A program made the translations under genes and the position numbers. DNA of 40,372 bases from Aggregatibacter actinomycetemcomitans DSM 8324. GTDB taxonomy: Bacteria; Pseudomonadota; Gammaproteobacteria; Enterobacterales; Pasteurellaceae. Under the pieces are notes generated by a model. That model saw nothing but the letters and a program-made list of their open reading frames with translations, searched no databases and was not told the origin of the DNA. Below are positions 27,297 to 36,081 of this stretch, in pieces (position 1 is the stretch's first letter; every line of letters starts with the position of its first letter). The DNA lies in contig NZ_AQUU01000016.1 of the NCBI RefSeq assembly GCF_000372365.1, forward strand, positions 1-40,372, read 5' to 3'.

Positions 27297-27563
27297 TTAT
27301 TTTGATTTAAATGCACTGAATTTGCCGTAACGGTTGGCGAAATCACTGGCGCGCCCTTCGTTGACAACCTGTCTGGTTTTACCGGTGTAAAACGGATGTG
27401 AAGCTGAAGATGTATCACACATAAAGACCGGATATTCTTTTCCATCTTCCCATTTCATAGTGTTGGTGGTTCTGGCGCAGGAACGAATCAAAAAGCCTTG
27501 TTTGGCATTGGAGTCATAAAAAAGAACGGTGCGATAATTTTCCGGATGAATACCTTTTTTCAT
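27297..27563 (-). CDS. rpmE2: 50S ribosomal protein L31 type B
   Basis: This 88-residue alternative L31 (YkgM type) lacks the CxxC zinc ribbon of standard L31 and is typically used when zinc is scarce. It starts [17 protein letters not shown] and contains [16 protein letters not shown] and [13 protein letters not shown], as in the type B family. An AAGGAT site precedes the ATG at a rather long distance. It heads a two-gene unit with the L36 paralogue. I see no good Zur palindrome upstream in 27564-27660, so its control is not visible. Confidence 0.95.
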   Translation of the reverse strand: MKKGIHPENYRTVLFYDSNAKQGFLIRSCARTTNTMKWEDGKEYPVFMCDTSSASHPFYTGKTRQVVNEGRASDFANRYGKFSAFKSK

Positions 27564-27764
27564 TTTTCTGCAATCCTTATTTTTTAGTGAAAAATAATAA
27601 TGCGCGCCATCTTACACAAAAAAATCCATAGAAGCAAACTTATTTTAAAATAAAAAATAAGATGCCGAAAAAAGTAACAACTTAGATTGGGGTAATAAGA
27701 AAAATCATGTAATGTACGAAAAATCCACCGAGTTAGTTCTCATAGAAAAACAACTTTATTTTTG

Positions 27765-27774
27765 ACCGCACTTT
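27765..27774 (-). repeat. DNA uptake signal sequence (single)
   Basis: Exact ACCGCACTTT directly adjoining the stop codon of the LOG-family gene. The rest of the 211-bp gap to rpmE2 is AT-rich and without visible features. Confidence 0.85.
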
Positions 27775-28344
27775 TTACACATCTTCATAAGTACGAATCT
27801 CAGGCACTTGATAATCAAGAATAAAACGTTCTATTTCAAAAATATTTGTACTAAATAATAACTTATCAAAATGACTTTGCGTCAAGAAACCGGCAGTGAC
27901 CATGCTTTGATATTGACTTCTCAGCGGTTCATAAAAACCATCTTGGTTAAATAGAATACAAGGATGAGGATTTTTACCGATTCGCGCCCAAGAATAGACT
28001 TCGCTGATTTCTTCCAGCGTGCCCGGCCCACCCGGCAAAGCAATACAAGCATCGGCTAATGCCAGCATTTTGGCTTTTCGCTCCGACATGGAATCCACAA
28101 TGATAATTTCGGTACAACCTTGGTGTACCAATTCCCGCGCCTGTAAAAATTCAGGGATCACACCGATAACGGTACCGCCGTTGGAAAGTACCGTATCCGC
28201 CAACACGCCCATCAATCCCGCCTTTCCGCCGCCATAAACTAACGTATGTCGATGTTGCGTAATCCATTCGCCTAATTGAATAGTCACTTGGCGATAGCTC
28301 GGCAAATTGCCGAGTGCCGCGCCACAATAAACCACAATGTTCAT
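27775..28344 (-). CDS. LOG family protein
   Basis: This 189-residue protein has a Rossmann-like fold of the LOG (lysine decarboxylase-like, TIGR00730) family. Members hydrolyse the N-glycosidic bond of nucleoside 5'-monophosphates, as in cytokinin activation in plants and ppGpp-binding nucleotidases in bacteria. The N-terminus IVVYCGAALG and the hallmark PGGPGTLEEISEVYSWARIG (about residues 103-122) are clear, as is GGGKAGLMG near residues 39-47. The exact substrate in this organism cannot be told. It is divergent from dsbD and monocistronic. Confidence 0.88.
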   Translation of the reverse strand: MNIVVYCGAALGNLPSYRQVTIQLGEWITQHRHTLVYGGGKAGLMGVLADTVLSNGGTVIGVIPEFLQARELVHQGCTEIIIVDSMSERKAKMLALADACIALPGGPGTLEEISEVYSWARIGKNPHPCILFNQDGFYEPLRSQYQSMVTAGFLTQSHFDKLLFSTNIFEIERFILDYQVPEIRTYEDV

Positions 28345-28507
28345 TTGATTGCCTCAGTTATTTTGCATTGATAAATTTTACGCCGAATTCCATATGGAAT
28401 AAATCGCAACAATAGGTATAACAACCTCCAAAGCATGATATTTTGCAGCAATTTATTTTTGCTAATGCTAGAATGAGCAACATTTTATGGAAGATAACAA
28501 CCGTTTT

Positions 28508-30277
28508 ATGAAAAGATTTCTCCTCATTATCCTCTGCTTTTTCGTGACATTCAATGTGCAAGCCGTGGATCTGTTTAACCAAAAGCCAAAATTTTTACCG
28601 GTCGATCAAGCGTTTCAACTTCAGGCAGAACAATATGGCAACGACATTTCACTTAATTGGCAAATCGTCGAAAATTATTATCTCTATCAGGACAAACTGG
28701 AATTTGCCCTCAATGGACAGCCGATTGAAAGCCAACCGCAATTTTTAAGCCGGGCAGAACAATACGAAGATCCGTATTTTGGCACGGTACAAATCTTCAA
28801 GCACCAACTTCCTTTACGCCTGTCATTGCCAAATAGCAAACCGCAAGATATTCTGGAAGTCACTTATCAAGGTTGTACTCCCGGCTTTTGTTATCCGCCG
28901 AAAACTAAACAATTTATGCTTGGCGAACTGCCACACAATGCTGTAGAAACTTCACTAGTAGCTCAAGAAGAAACTAAAAGTGCGGTCAGAAATCCAAGTG
29001 TTTTTTCATCTCAACAAAATCAGCTTGCCGATAGTTTATTCCAAAGCAAATATGCCATGTTGTGGTTTTTTGTACTGGGCATCGGTTTAGCATTCACTCC
29101 TTGTGTGTTGCCGATGCTGCCGCTGTTATCGGCGATTGTCATCGGCAACAGAACGGAACATAGCCATACCTGGCGCGCCTTTACGCTGAGTTTCATGTAT
29201 GTGCAAGGCATGGCGCTAACCTATACGCTCCTGGGCTTATTGGTCGTGCTTATCGGTTTACCGTTCCAAGTGGCGTTGCAAAGCCCCTATGTGTTAATCG
29301 GCTTATCGGTAGTGTTTACCTTGCTGGCACTTTCTATGTTCGGTGTGTTTACTTTGCAGTTGCCTCCATCTTTACAAACCAAGCTCACTCAATTAAGCCA
29401 ACAACAAAAACGTGGCGCGTTTTTCGGTGTATTTGCCATGGGCGCCATCGCAGGTTTGGTCGCTTCCCCCTGCACATCCGCACCACTTTCCGGCGCACTG
29501 CTTTATGTAGCGCAATCAGGAGACCTTGTTATCGGCGCATTAACCCTTTATTTATTGGCACTTGGCATGGGCTTACCATTAATTCTGATTACTGTCTTCG
29601 GTAACAAAATTCTGCCGAAATCCGGTGCCTGGATGGAGAATGTAAAAACTGCCTTCGGCTTTGTGATGCTTGCCTTACCGGTCTTTCTACTTTCCCGCGT
29701 TCTTCCGTTGGACTGGGAACCGCGTTTATGGGCGCTGCTTGGCGTCAGCTTCTTTATTTGGCTCGCCACTCAAATGCACACCAACGGTATTGGCTTACTG
29801 TTCCGTATTCTTTTTCTGATTGCCGCCATCACACTAGCCCAGCCGCTCCAAAATTGGCTGTGGCAAAATAATACCGACCATGCAAGAACCCATAGTGCGG
29901 TCAAGAATTCCCTTGAATTTCAATCCGTGCAAAGCTACGAGGAGTTACAACTGGTATTAACGAAGAACCCGAAACCACTGGCGCTATTGGATCTTTACGC
30001 GGATTGGTGCGTCGCTTGTAAAGAATTTGAACATAAAACCTTTGCGGAACCACAAGTGCAAGACGCTTTAAAAGACGTTTTGCTGTTAAGAATCGACATG
30101 ACAAACAACAGCGAAAACAACCGCACTTTAATGAAGCAATTGTCAATAACCGGCTTGCCGACGTTGATGCTTTTTAACCCGCAGGGAAAAGAAATTTCAT
30201 CGCACCGCATTACCGGTTTTATGGAAGGAGAAGCATTTTTACAAACATTACAAGCAGCAAAAGCGTTAAATAATTAA
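28508..30277 (+). CDS. dsbD: Thiol:disulfide interchange protein DsbD
   Basis: This protein of about 589 residues transfers electrons from cytoplasmic thioredoxin across the inner membrane to periplasmic DsbC and DsbG and to cytochrome c maturation. The signal peptide is MKRFLLIILCFFVTFNVQA. The N-terminal alpha domain has its Cys pair in CTPGFCYPPK. Eight or so helices follow, with conserved Cys in AFTPCVLPMLPL and SPCTSAPL. The C-terminal thioredoxin-like domain has DWCVACKEFE. I prefer the ATG at 28508, which gives a clean signal peptide, to one seven codons earlier, though the Shine-Dalgarno evidence does not decide. Two uptake signal cores lie inside (28977, 30120). A GC-rich TrxA partner is encoded elsewhere in the window at 35659. 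Confidence 0.95.
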   Translation: MKRFLLIILCFFVTFNVQAVDLFNQKPKFLPVDQAFQLQAEQYGNDISLNWQIVENYYLYQDKLEFALNGQPIESQPQFLSRAEQYEDPYFGTVQIFKHQLPLRLSLPNSKPQDILEVTYQGCTPGFCYPPKTKQFMLGELPHNAVETSLVAQEETKSAVRNPSVFSSQQNQLADSLFQSKYAMLWFFVLGIGLAFTPCVLPMLPLLSAIVIGNRTEHSHTWRAFTLSFMYVQGMALTYTLLGLLVVLIGLPFQVALQSPYVLIGLSVVFTLLALSMFGVFTLQLPPSLQTKLTQLSQQQKRGAFFGVFAMGAIAGLVASPCTSAPLSGALLYVAQSGDLVIGALTLYLLALGMGLPLILITVFGNKILPKSGAWMENVKTAFGFVMLALPVFLLSRVLPLDWEPRLWALLGVSFFIWLATQMHTNGIGLLFRILFLIAAITLAQPLQNWLWQNNTDHARTHSAVKNSLEFQSVQSYEELQLVLTKNPKPLALLDLYADWCVACKEFEHKTFAEPQVQDALKDVLLLRIDMTNNSENNRTLMKQLSITGLPTLMLFNPQGKEISSHRITGFMEGEAFLQTLQAAKALNN

Positions 30278-30356
30278 CCAATATTGTTTTTTTCTTTTAA
30301 ATTTACTGTTAGCATACGCGCCTTCAATTTTCATTATTTTATTTAAGGAAGAAAAA

Positions 30357-30746
30357 ATGTTTTTAAACAAATACAGCAATTACTTTTTAGGCTTATTACG
30401 CATTACTTCAGGTTATGCATTCGTATTACATGCTACAGCAAAATTTTGGGAATTCCCAATTTCCGTGACCGGCGGCAACGGTTCCGTTCAACTGGCATCC
30501 TTAATGGGTGTTGGTGGTGTGATTGAACTGGTTTTCGGTATCCTACTGATTTTAGGTTTGTTTACCCGCGTATCTGCGTTCTTACTCAGCGGTCAAATGG
30601 CGATAGCTTATTTCATGTTCCATGCTTCCCCATACCCACTCTTGAAAGACGGTGAACCGGCATTTTTATACTGCTTCATTTTCTTATACTTTGTTTTCAC
30701 AGGCGCCGGTGCATTTGCATTAGATAATAAAATCGGTAAAAAATAA
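30357..30746 (+). CDS. DoxX family membrane protein
   Basis: This 129-residue protein has four hydrophobic segments and the DoxX-family pattern: GLLRITSGYAFVLHATAKF at the start, GVIELVFGILLILGLFTRVSAFLL in the middle and a short FVFTGAGAFALDN end. The family is widespread in bacterial inner membranes and is poorly characterised; some members are linked to oxidative stress responses. AAGGAAG precedes the ATG. It is 79 bp after dsbD without a terminator between them, so partial co-transcription is possible. A strong terminator follows. Confidence 0.88.
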   Translation: MFLNKYSNYFLGLLRITSGYAFVLHATAKFWEFPISVTGGNGSVQLASLMGVGGVIELVFGILLILGLFTRVSAFLLSGQMAIAYFMFHASPYPLLKDGEPAFLYCFIFLYFVFTGAGAFALDNKIGKK

Positions 30747-30765
30747 CCTCTACAATATTTCGGCG

Positions 30766-30795
30766 AAAGGATTAGGCAACCCCTAATCCTTTTTT
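30766..30795 (+). terminator. Intrinsic terminator after the doxX-family gene
   Basis: AAAGGATTAGG pairs with CCTAATCCTTT around a short loop, followed by a T run. It begins 20 bp after the stop. Confidence 0.92.
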
Positions 30796-30821
30796 ATTGC
30801 CGGAACTCAGCTAAATAAAAT

Positions 30822-30831
30822 AAAGTGCGGT
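30822..30831 (+). repeat. DNA uptake signal sequence (single)
   Basis: Exact AAAGTGCGGT. The surrounding 30797-30960 has no gene; a 16-codon frame at 30855 (MIQGIQESDKRRLANT) is too short to interpret. Confidence 0.85.
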
Positions 30832-30961
30832 AGATATTCAAGTTGTTTTAAAAATGATACAAGGGATACAAGAATCGGATAAACGCAGACTCGCCAACAC
30901 GTGATTTACATGCATAAATTAAATGGCATACCGCGCTAGAAAAAGAAGGAAATGATAAAAG

Positions 30962-30990
30962 CAAAAGACGCTAAGTTATTCACTTAGCGC
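30962..30990 (-). terminator. Terminator of tRNA-Ser
   Basis: ACGCTAAGT at 30968-30976 pairs with ACTTAGCGC at 30982-30990 (one wobble). On the minus strand CTTTT follows. It lies 12 bp past the tRNA 3' end. Confidence 0.85.
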
Positions 30991-31002
30991 CTTTTATGAA
31001 TA

Positions 31003-31092
31003 TGGCGGAGGAACTGGGATTCGAACCCAGGGAGGGTGTAAACCCTCGCCGGTTTTCAAGACCGGTGCCTTCAACCGCTCGACCATTCCTCC
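31003..31092 (-). tRNA. tRNA-Ser (anticodon UGA)
   Basis: A 90-nt cloverleaf on the minus strand starts GGAGGAATGG and ends with an encoded CCA. It has the long variable arm typical of serine tRNAs (GGGTTT..CCC region), the GGTTCGAATCC T-arm, and the anticodon loop CTTGAAA, giving UGA. Acceptor stem GGAGGAA pairs with TTCCTCC. It has its own promoter and terminator and lies downstream of rne on the same strand. Confidence 0.96.
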
Positions 31093-31110
31093 GAGGTTTG
31101 AGCGAGGTGA

Positions 31111-31139
31111 ATAATACGAACTTTGCTACACCAAGTCAA
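31111..31139 (-). promoter_or_regulatory. Promoter of tRNA-Ser
   Basis: On the minus strand TTGACT (31139-31134) and TATTAT (31116-31111) are separated by exactly 17 bp. The predicted start near 31104 is 12 bases before the tRNA. The -35 lies just past the rne stop. Confidence 0.85.
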
Positions 31140-31143
31140 GCGA

Positions 31144-34035
31144 TTATTTCACCGCTTCCGCTTTAGTCGGTTCGGTATAAATATGGCTGATTGCGGTGTG
31201 GTGCCCTGCCGCGCCTTTACCGTAGAAATAATAACGGGATTCCTGCCATTCTTGCACCGGATAAGTCGTAATCGGTGTATCGGAAGGCTTCGCCAAAGTC
31301 GCTTCTGCTTTAGTGTGGGTTACTGCCGAGAATGTCCCTAGACGCCCGTTAAAAACATAAGTGCGGTCAGTTTCATCCATGAATTTCACATTATCAGAGA
31401 CATCCATCGTTACAATCACTTCAGCTGTCGCTTCCATTGGAGCGGATACCACATTGTTATTTAAGCGTTGTAACGATGCTTGTACTTTTTTCTTAACGGA
31501 ATCATTTGCCGGTTGGATAATAAATTCCGTTAATGGCTGAACATCATTTTTACTTTTTTCAACAATCATATCCAACGCCGGCATAGTGACAGTGATACTT
31601 TGCTCCGGTTCGCCTGCATCAGATTGATTTTGTTGCTCAAGAAGTTCATCAACAGATAAGAAGCTATTTTCTTTTGATTGAACGGACTGCCCCATGTCGA
31701 TCCACACTTTACCGCTCGCTAATTCCGGTGAAGCCACTGCCGCAAATAATGGCATCGGCGATTTTTCTTGCGTATTGCGACGACGGCGCTGATTATTGAC
31801 GCGCAAATGACGTGGCAAACGACGTTGACGTGAATTATCGCGCCCTTTATCGGCTTCAGCATTATCATCAAGATCAATCACGTCCGTTACTACAATCTCT
31901 TCTTCCGCTTTTGGCTCAACAACGGTGTTTTCTGCAAATTGTGCTACTGTCGATTTAGAAGGCGGAACCTCATTCATTTCCTCTTCATTAAGACGCACTT
32001 TTTTGCGCAAATCACGACGTTGACGACGTTGTGTCGGTTCTACCCTTTCTTCGCTAACCGGTGTGGAAGCCTCAGAGTTAATCACCTCTTCAATTACTTC
32101 AGGTTTGCGATTACGTTTGGCATTACGCTCTTGATTGCGATTTCTGCTTTCAACTCTCTCAGCCTTTTCTGCAGTTTGCTCTTCAACCACATTTTCCGCA
32201 TTGTCATTACGGTTACGGCGACTATTACGACGTTCCTGGTTACGACGATTGCGATTATTGTTACTGTTTCTATTGTTATTACGCGTTTTCTTATTTTGCT
32301 CTTCCTGTTTCGGTTCGGAAGCAAATAAGCCTTTTAACGCCGCCAATAAACGGCTCAACAAAGACGGACCGCTTTGTTCTTTACGCTCAACAGGTTCCGG
32401 TGCCGGCATTGGAATGGATAAAGAAACCGCCGCACTTTCCACCACCGGCGTTTCCGCAGGTGTGGTGTCAATGTTACGGGAAATCAGGGATTCTTCAGCC
32501 ACAAAGATCTCATCTTGCCCCTGATGTAATCTGGCTAAGTTATAACTTAATTCATTAACCTCTTCCCCATCACGCACACGGAACACACTAAAGTGCGGTG
32601 TTTCCATAGCTTCATTCGGCACCACGAGAATATCCACAGTGTGGCGTTTTTCGATGCTATGAATGGCTTTCCGTTTTTCATTGAGTAAGTAAGACGCGAT
32701 TTGTACCGGAACGATGGTGTGAACCTGTTTGGTATTTTCTTTTAACGCTTCTTCTTCCAATAAACGCAGAATGGAAAGGGAAAGTGACTCGTTATCACGG
32801 ATTTTGCCGGTGCCTTGGCAGCGCGGGCAAACGTGGTGAGAGGATTCGCCTAATGACGGACTCAAACGCTGACGGGACATTTCCAACAACCCGAAACGGG
32901 AAATTCGGCTAATTTGAATACGCGCCCGATCCTGGCGCACCGCATCACGAACCCGATTTTCCACTTCACGCTGATGACGAACTGGCGTCATATCAATAAA
33001 GTCAATCACGATTAAACCGCCCAAGTCGCGCAAACGCAATTGACGGGCGATTTCATCGGCAGCTTCAAGGTTGGTGTTTAACGCGGTTTCTTCAATGTCG
33101 CCACCACGGGTGGAACGGGCGGAGTTAATATCAATGGCTGTTAAGGCTTCGGTCACATCAATAACAATAGAACCGCCGGAAGGCAACCGCACTTCACGTT
33201 GGAATGCCGATTCGATTTGCGACTCAATTTGATAATGGCTGAATAACGGCACTTCACCTTGGTATAATTTCACTCGATTAATGAAATCCGGACGAACCAA
33301 TTTAATGTGCGCCTTGGCTTTTTCATAAACTTGCAGGCTATCAATCAGGATTTCACCAATATCGCGACGCAAATAATCGCGAATGGCACGCACGATAACA
33401 TCACTTTCCTGATGAATTAAAAAAGGCGCCGGGCGGCTTTGAGACGCTTGTTTAATGGCTTCCCAATGATGCAACAGCACTTTCAAGTCCCATTGCAATT
33501 CTTCCGGGGATTTTCCCACGCCCGCGGTGCGTACGATTAAGCCCACGCCTTCAGGCACATCCAAAGAACTCAACGCATCTTTTAACTCCAAACGCTCATC
33601 GCCTTCAATACGACGTGAAATCCCGCCGGCACGCGGGTTATTCGGCATAATTACCAAATAACTTCCTGCTAAAGAAACAAAGGTGGTCAGCGCCGCACCT
33701 TTATTACCGCGCTCTTCTTTGTTGACCTGAACAATGACTTCCTGCCCTTCCGAGATAATATCGCGAATATTCGGGCGGCCTTGATATACATAACCCGACG
33801 GAAAATATTCACGTGCAATTTCTTTCAACGGTAAAAAACCGTGACGTTCTGCACCGTAATCCACAAAAGCGGCTTCCAAACTCGGCTCAACCCGAGTAAT
33901 TTTTCCCTTGTAAATATTGGCTTTTTTCTGTTCATGCCCCAGACTCTCAATGTCCAGGTCGAATAAGCGTTGCCCATCGACTAACGCAACGCGCAACTCT
34001 TCTTTTTGAGTCGCATTGATTAACATTCTTTTCAT
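31144..34035 (-). CDS. rne: Ribonuclease E
   Basis: This 963-residue endoribonuclease organises mRNA decay and the processing of tRNA, rRNA and sRNA at the inner membrane. The catalytic half begins [19 protein letters not shown], has an S1 domain ([21 protein letters not shown]) and the DNase-like Mg sites AIDINS and VIDFIDM, matching E. coli Asp303 and Asp346. The zinc-link is CPRCQGTG near residue 405. From about residue 540 the sequence is unstructured, with Arg/Asn-rich RNA-binding stretches (about 580-680), as in the degradosome scaffold. Family-like [16 protein letters not shown] ends it. It is shorter than the E. coli protein (1061), mainly in the scaffold. Uptake signal cores lie at 31359, 32590 and 33186. 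Confidence 0.97.
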   Translation of the reverse strand: MKRMLINATQKEELRVALVDGQRLFDLDIESLGHEQKKANIYKGKITRVEPSLEAAFVDYGAERHGFLPLKEIAREYFPSGYVYQGRPNIRDIISEGQEVIVQVNKEERGNKGAALTTFVSLAGSYLVIMPNNPRAGGISRRIEGDERLELKDALSSLDVPEGVGLIVRTAGVGKSPEELQWDLKVLLHHWEAIKQASQSRPAPFLIHQESDVIVRAIRDYLRRDIGEILIDSLQVYEKAKAHIKLVRPDFINRVKLYQGEVPLFSHYQIESQIESAFQREVRLPSGGSIVIDVTEALTAIDINSARSTRGGDIEETALNTNLEAADEIARQLRLRDLGGLIVIDFIDMTPVRHQREVENRVRDAVRQDRARIQISRISRFGLLEMSRQRLSPSLGESSHHVCPRCQGTGKIRDNESLSLSILRLLEEEALKENTKQVHTIVPVQIASYLLNEKRKAIHSIEKRHTVDILVVPNEAMETPHFSVFRVRDGEEVNELSYNLARLHQGQDEIFVAEESLISRNIDTTPAETPVVESAAVSLSIPMPAPEPVERKEQSGPSLLSRLLAALKGLFASEPKQEEQNKKTRNNNRNSNNNRNRRNQERRNSRRNRNDNAENVVEEQTAEKAERVESRNRNQERNAKRNRKPEVIEEVINSEASTPVSEERVEPTQRRQRRDLRKKVRLNEEEMNEVPPSKSTVAQFAENTVVEPKAEEEIVVTDVIDLDDNAEADKGRDNSRQRRLPRHLRVNNQRRRRNTQEKSPMPLFAAVASPELASGKVWIDMGQSVQSKENSFLSVDELLEQQNQSDAGEPEQSITVTMPALDMIVEKSKNDVQPLTEFIIQPANDSVKKKVQASLQRLNNNVVSAPMEATAEVIVTMDVSDNVKFMDETDRTYVFNGRLGTFSAVTHTKAEATLAKPSDTPITTYPVQEWQESRYYFYGKGAAGHHTAISHIYTEPTKAEAVK

Positions 34036-34500
34036 TCGTTTTCTCTTTTATAAAAAAGGGCGAACCCTAAAAAACTCCATCAAAATGGACCGCACTTTGC
34101 TTAGTAATCGACCTCGTGTCTGTCGCAGAATGTCCGTCTTCCCGACCGTCATCTGCTGGGTGCATTGACTACCTATTAAAATCAATCGAATGTCGAAATT
34201 TTAATAAAACAAAACCTGTTAGAAAAAATGGCCTGCAAGCCGACGTTCATTTTGACGCTAAAAAATCATTGACCTATCAATGTCTTATGCCGAATGCTGC
34301 ATTATATCCCGTCAATGATAACGTATTTATTTTTAAGCGTTTTTTGCAACTTAAAAATGCTCGTTATTATCGCCCGAATAGGGATTTTTAGCAAGGTGGT
34401 TATCATAATTCGACGAATATTCTCCGCCACATTCAAACCCATGGCGCGATATGCTATGATGCGTGCCGAATTTTGTAACCGTGGCAATAAATAGACAAAT
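34036..34500 (-). promoter_or_regulatory. rne 5' leader and divergent promoter region
   Basis: The 465-bp gap between the divergent rne and rluC genes is long, as expected for rne, whose mRNA leader mediates autoregulation in E. coli. On the minus strand a good -10 (TATAAT, + coordinates 34301-34306) without a clear -35 would give a leader of about 260 nt. A small UUCG-loop hairpin (AGGG/CCCT, 34057-34068) followed by T lies just before the rne start. The rluC promoter on the plus strand is not clear, and rluC lacks an obvious Shine-Dalgarno. Functional leader hairpins were not folded. Confidence 0.5.
34089..34098 (-). repeat. DNA uptake signal sequence (single)
   Basis: Exact ACCGCACTTT within the rne leader, about 55 bases before the rne start. 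Confidence 0.85.
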
Positions 34501-35460
34501 ATGAGTGAAAAAACCATCAACCCAAGTGTACAATTTTTAACTGTTAGCGACGATGAAGCCGGTCAACGACTGGATAATTTCTTACTGGCACGTTTAAAAG
34601 GTGTGCCGAAAAGCCTGATTTATCGTATTGTGCGCAAGGGCGAAGTACGGGTAAATAAAGCCAGAAGCAAACCGGAATATAAGCTACTGGCGGATGATGT
34701 GGTGCGCATTCCGCCCGTTCGCGTAGCAGAAAAAGCACAGGATACGATTTCCAATAAGCTCACCAAAGTTGCCCAACTGGAACAACACATCATCTTTGAA
34801 GACAATTATTTATTGGTGCTCAACAAGCCGTCCGGAATTGCCGTACATGGCGGCAGCGGGTTAGATTTCGGCGTCATTGAAGCTTTGCGTGCACTGCGTC
34901 CGGCAGCTCGTTTTTTAGAACTGGTTCATCGTTTAGATCGCGATACGTCGGGCATTTTATTGGTAGCAAAAAAACGTTCTGCTTTACGCAATCTGCACGA
35001 ACAGCTGCGCGAAAAAACCGTGCAAAAAGATTATTTGGCACTCGTGCGCGGACAGTGGCAATCGCACTGCAAAGTGGTACAAGCGCCATTGCTGAAAAAT
35101 GAACTTGCCGGTGGTGAGCGGATTGTGAAAGTGAGTGAACAAGGCAAACCCTCAGAAACCCGTTTTTCTGTGGAAGAACGCTATACCAATGCCACGCTAA
35201 TCAAAGCCTCACCTGTCACCGGACGCACTCACCAAATTCGGGTGCATACCCAATATGCCGGTCACCCTATCGCATTCGATAGCAAATACGGTGATAAAGA
35301 ATTTGATCAACACATGGTGGAATTAGGATTAAATCGCTTATTTTTACACGCCTACACCATTCGTTTTGAACATCCGCACAGTGGCGAAACGTTACGTTTA
35401 ACCGCGCCATTAGAGGAAAAAATGAAAGGCATTCTGAAGCGTTTGCGTGAGATGAAGTAA
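34501..35460 (+). CDS. rluC: 23S rRNA pseudouridine(955/2504/2580) synthase
   Basis: This 319-residue RluA-family enzyme isomerises three uridines of 23S rRNA around the peptidyl transferase centre. The N-terminal S4 RNA-binding domain (QRLDNFLLARLKGVPKSLIYRIVRKGEVRVNKAR) is followed by the catalytic domain. The catalytic Asp is in HRLDRDTSGILLVAKK, preceded by VLNKPSGIAVHGG, and TGRTHQIRVH follows later. The length equals E. coli RluC. Divergence from rne is the usual arrangement. No Shine-Dalgarno is visible before the ATG, but the N-terminal sequence matches relatives. Confidence 0.96.
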   Translation: MSEKTINPSVQFLTVSDDEAGQRLDNFLLARLKGVPKSLIYRIVRKGEVRVNKARSKPEYKLLADDVVRIPPVRVAEKAQDTISNKLTKVAQLEQHIIFEDNYLLVLNKPSGIAVHGGSGLDFGVIEALRALRPAARFLELVHRLDRDTSGILLVAKKRSALRNLHEQLREKTVQKDYLALVRGQWQSHCKVVQAPLLKNELAGGERIVKVSEQGKPSETRFSVEERYTNATLIKASPVTGRTHQIRVHTQYAGHPIAFDSKYGDKEFDQHMVELGLNRLFLHAYTIRFEHPHSGETLRLTAPLEEKMKGILKRLREMK

Positions 35461-35461
35461 A

Positions 35462-35492
35462 AAAGTGCGGTCACAAAAAACAATGTTTTTTG
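35462..35492 (+). terminator. Half uptake-signal terminator after rluC
   Basis: Uptake signal AAAGTGCGGT (35462-35471) starts right after the rluC stop. It is followed by CAAAAAAC and GTTTTTTG (35474-35481 with 35485-35492), the inner part of the usual paired structure. The second uptake signal arm is missing here and reappears only at 35588. It is a weak hairpin. Confidence 0.55.
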
Positions 35493-35587
35493 AACATAGG
35501 TTCTGACAATGATGCCGAAGAGTGAATCAATCACTTCTGTGATTTATGAATAACTGCCCAAGCGTTTTAAAAACGCCGGAAAAACTA

Positions 35588-35597
35588 ACCGCACTTT
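35588..35597 (-). repeat. DNA uptake signal sequence
   Basis: Exact ACCGCACTTT. Its first six bases pair with TGCGGT at 35600-35605. It could be the displaced second arm of the rluC terminator. Confidence 0.8.
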
Positions 35598-35611
35598 TAA
35601 TGCGGTGGAAC

Positions 35612-35645
35612 AAAAAACGCCGAGCACAATATACTCGGCGTTTTT
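35612..35645. terminator. Intrinsic terminator of trxA
   Basis: AAAACGCCGAG pairs with CTCGGCGTTTT around a 9-nt loop, with A and T runs on either side. It lies 14 bp after the trxA stop on the minus strand and also faces rluC. Confidence 0.9.
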
Positions 35646-35658
35646 ATTCTGACTAAAA

Positions 35659-35982
35659 TCAGATATTTTGGTTGATAAATGCGGCCAATTGATTTTTCGG
35701 TAAGGCGCCGACTTGGGTTGCTACCGGTTTGCCATCTTTAAATAATAATAGTGTCGGGACACTACGCACGCCGAACTGTGCAGGGGTGGCCTGGTTATCG
35801 TCAATATTGATTTTCACAATTTTCACTTTACCATCAAATTCCACCGCCAAATCATCAAGGATCGGGGCAATCATTTTGCACGGTCCGCACCATGTAGCCC
35901 AAAAGTCTAATAATACAGGGACCTCTGAATTTAAAACGTCTGCAACGAATGTTGCATCGCTGGAATGTAATACTTCGCTCAT
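35659..35982 (-). CDS. trxA: Thioredoxin 1
   Basis: This 107-residue cytosolic disulfide reductase provides reducing power for ribonucleotide reductase, methionine sulfoxide reductase and DsbD. The active site is WCGPC with Cys32 and Cys35 in [16 protein letters not shown]. The cis-Pro is in [13 protein letters not shown]. Length is that of E. coli TrxA. AAAGGA precedes the ATG. It is monocistronic, and a perfect palindrome lies in its promoter region (36037-36050). Confidence 0.96.
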   Translation of the reverse strand: MSEVLHSSDATFVADVLNSEVPVLLDFWATWCGPCKMIAPILDDLAVEFDGKVKIVKINIDDNQATPAQFGVRSVPTLLLFKDGKPVATQVGALPKNQLAAFINQNI

Positions 35983-36036
35983 TTTTTTTCCTTTTGTTAC
36001 TTTTGTGTACTAGTGTTTAATTTCCTGCGCATAATA

Positions 36037-36050
36037 GCATAGCGCTATGC
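36037..36050. promoter_or_regulatory. Palindrome upstream of trxA
   Basis: GCATAGCGCTATGC is a perfect 14-bp palindrome 55 bp upstream of the trxA start. It is directly next to a TATTAT -10-like hexamer on the minus strand (36036-36031). It may be an operator; I do not recognise the regulator. Confidence 0.35.
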
Positions 36051-36081
36051 GAATAACACAAATTATTTTAATTGTTAAAAG

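Noticed and set aside
27564-27774. Zur-binding palindrome expected upstream of rpmE2
   Set aside because: I looked for the usual palindrome and did not see one, so no site is called.
32150-32320. Arg/Asn-rich low-complexity stretch in rne as a repeat or mobile sequence
   Set aside because: It is the normal disordered RNA-binding part of RNase E and continuous in frame.
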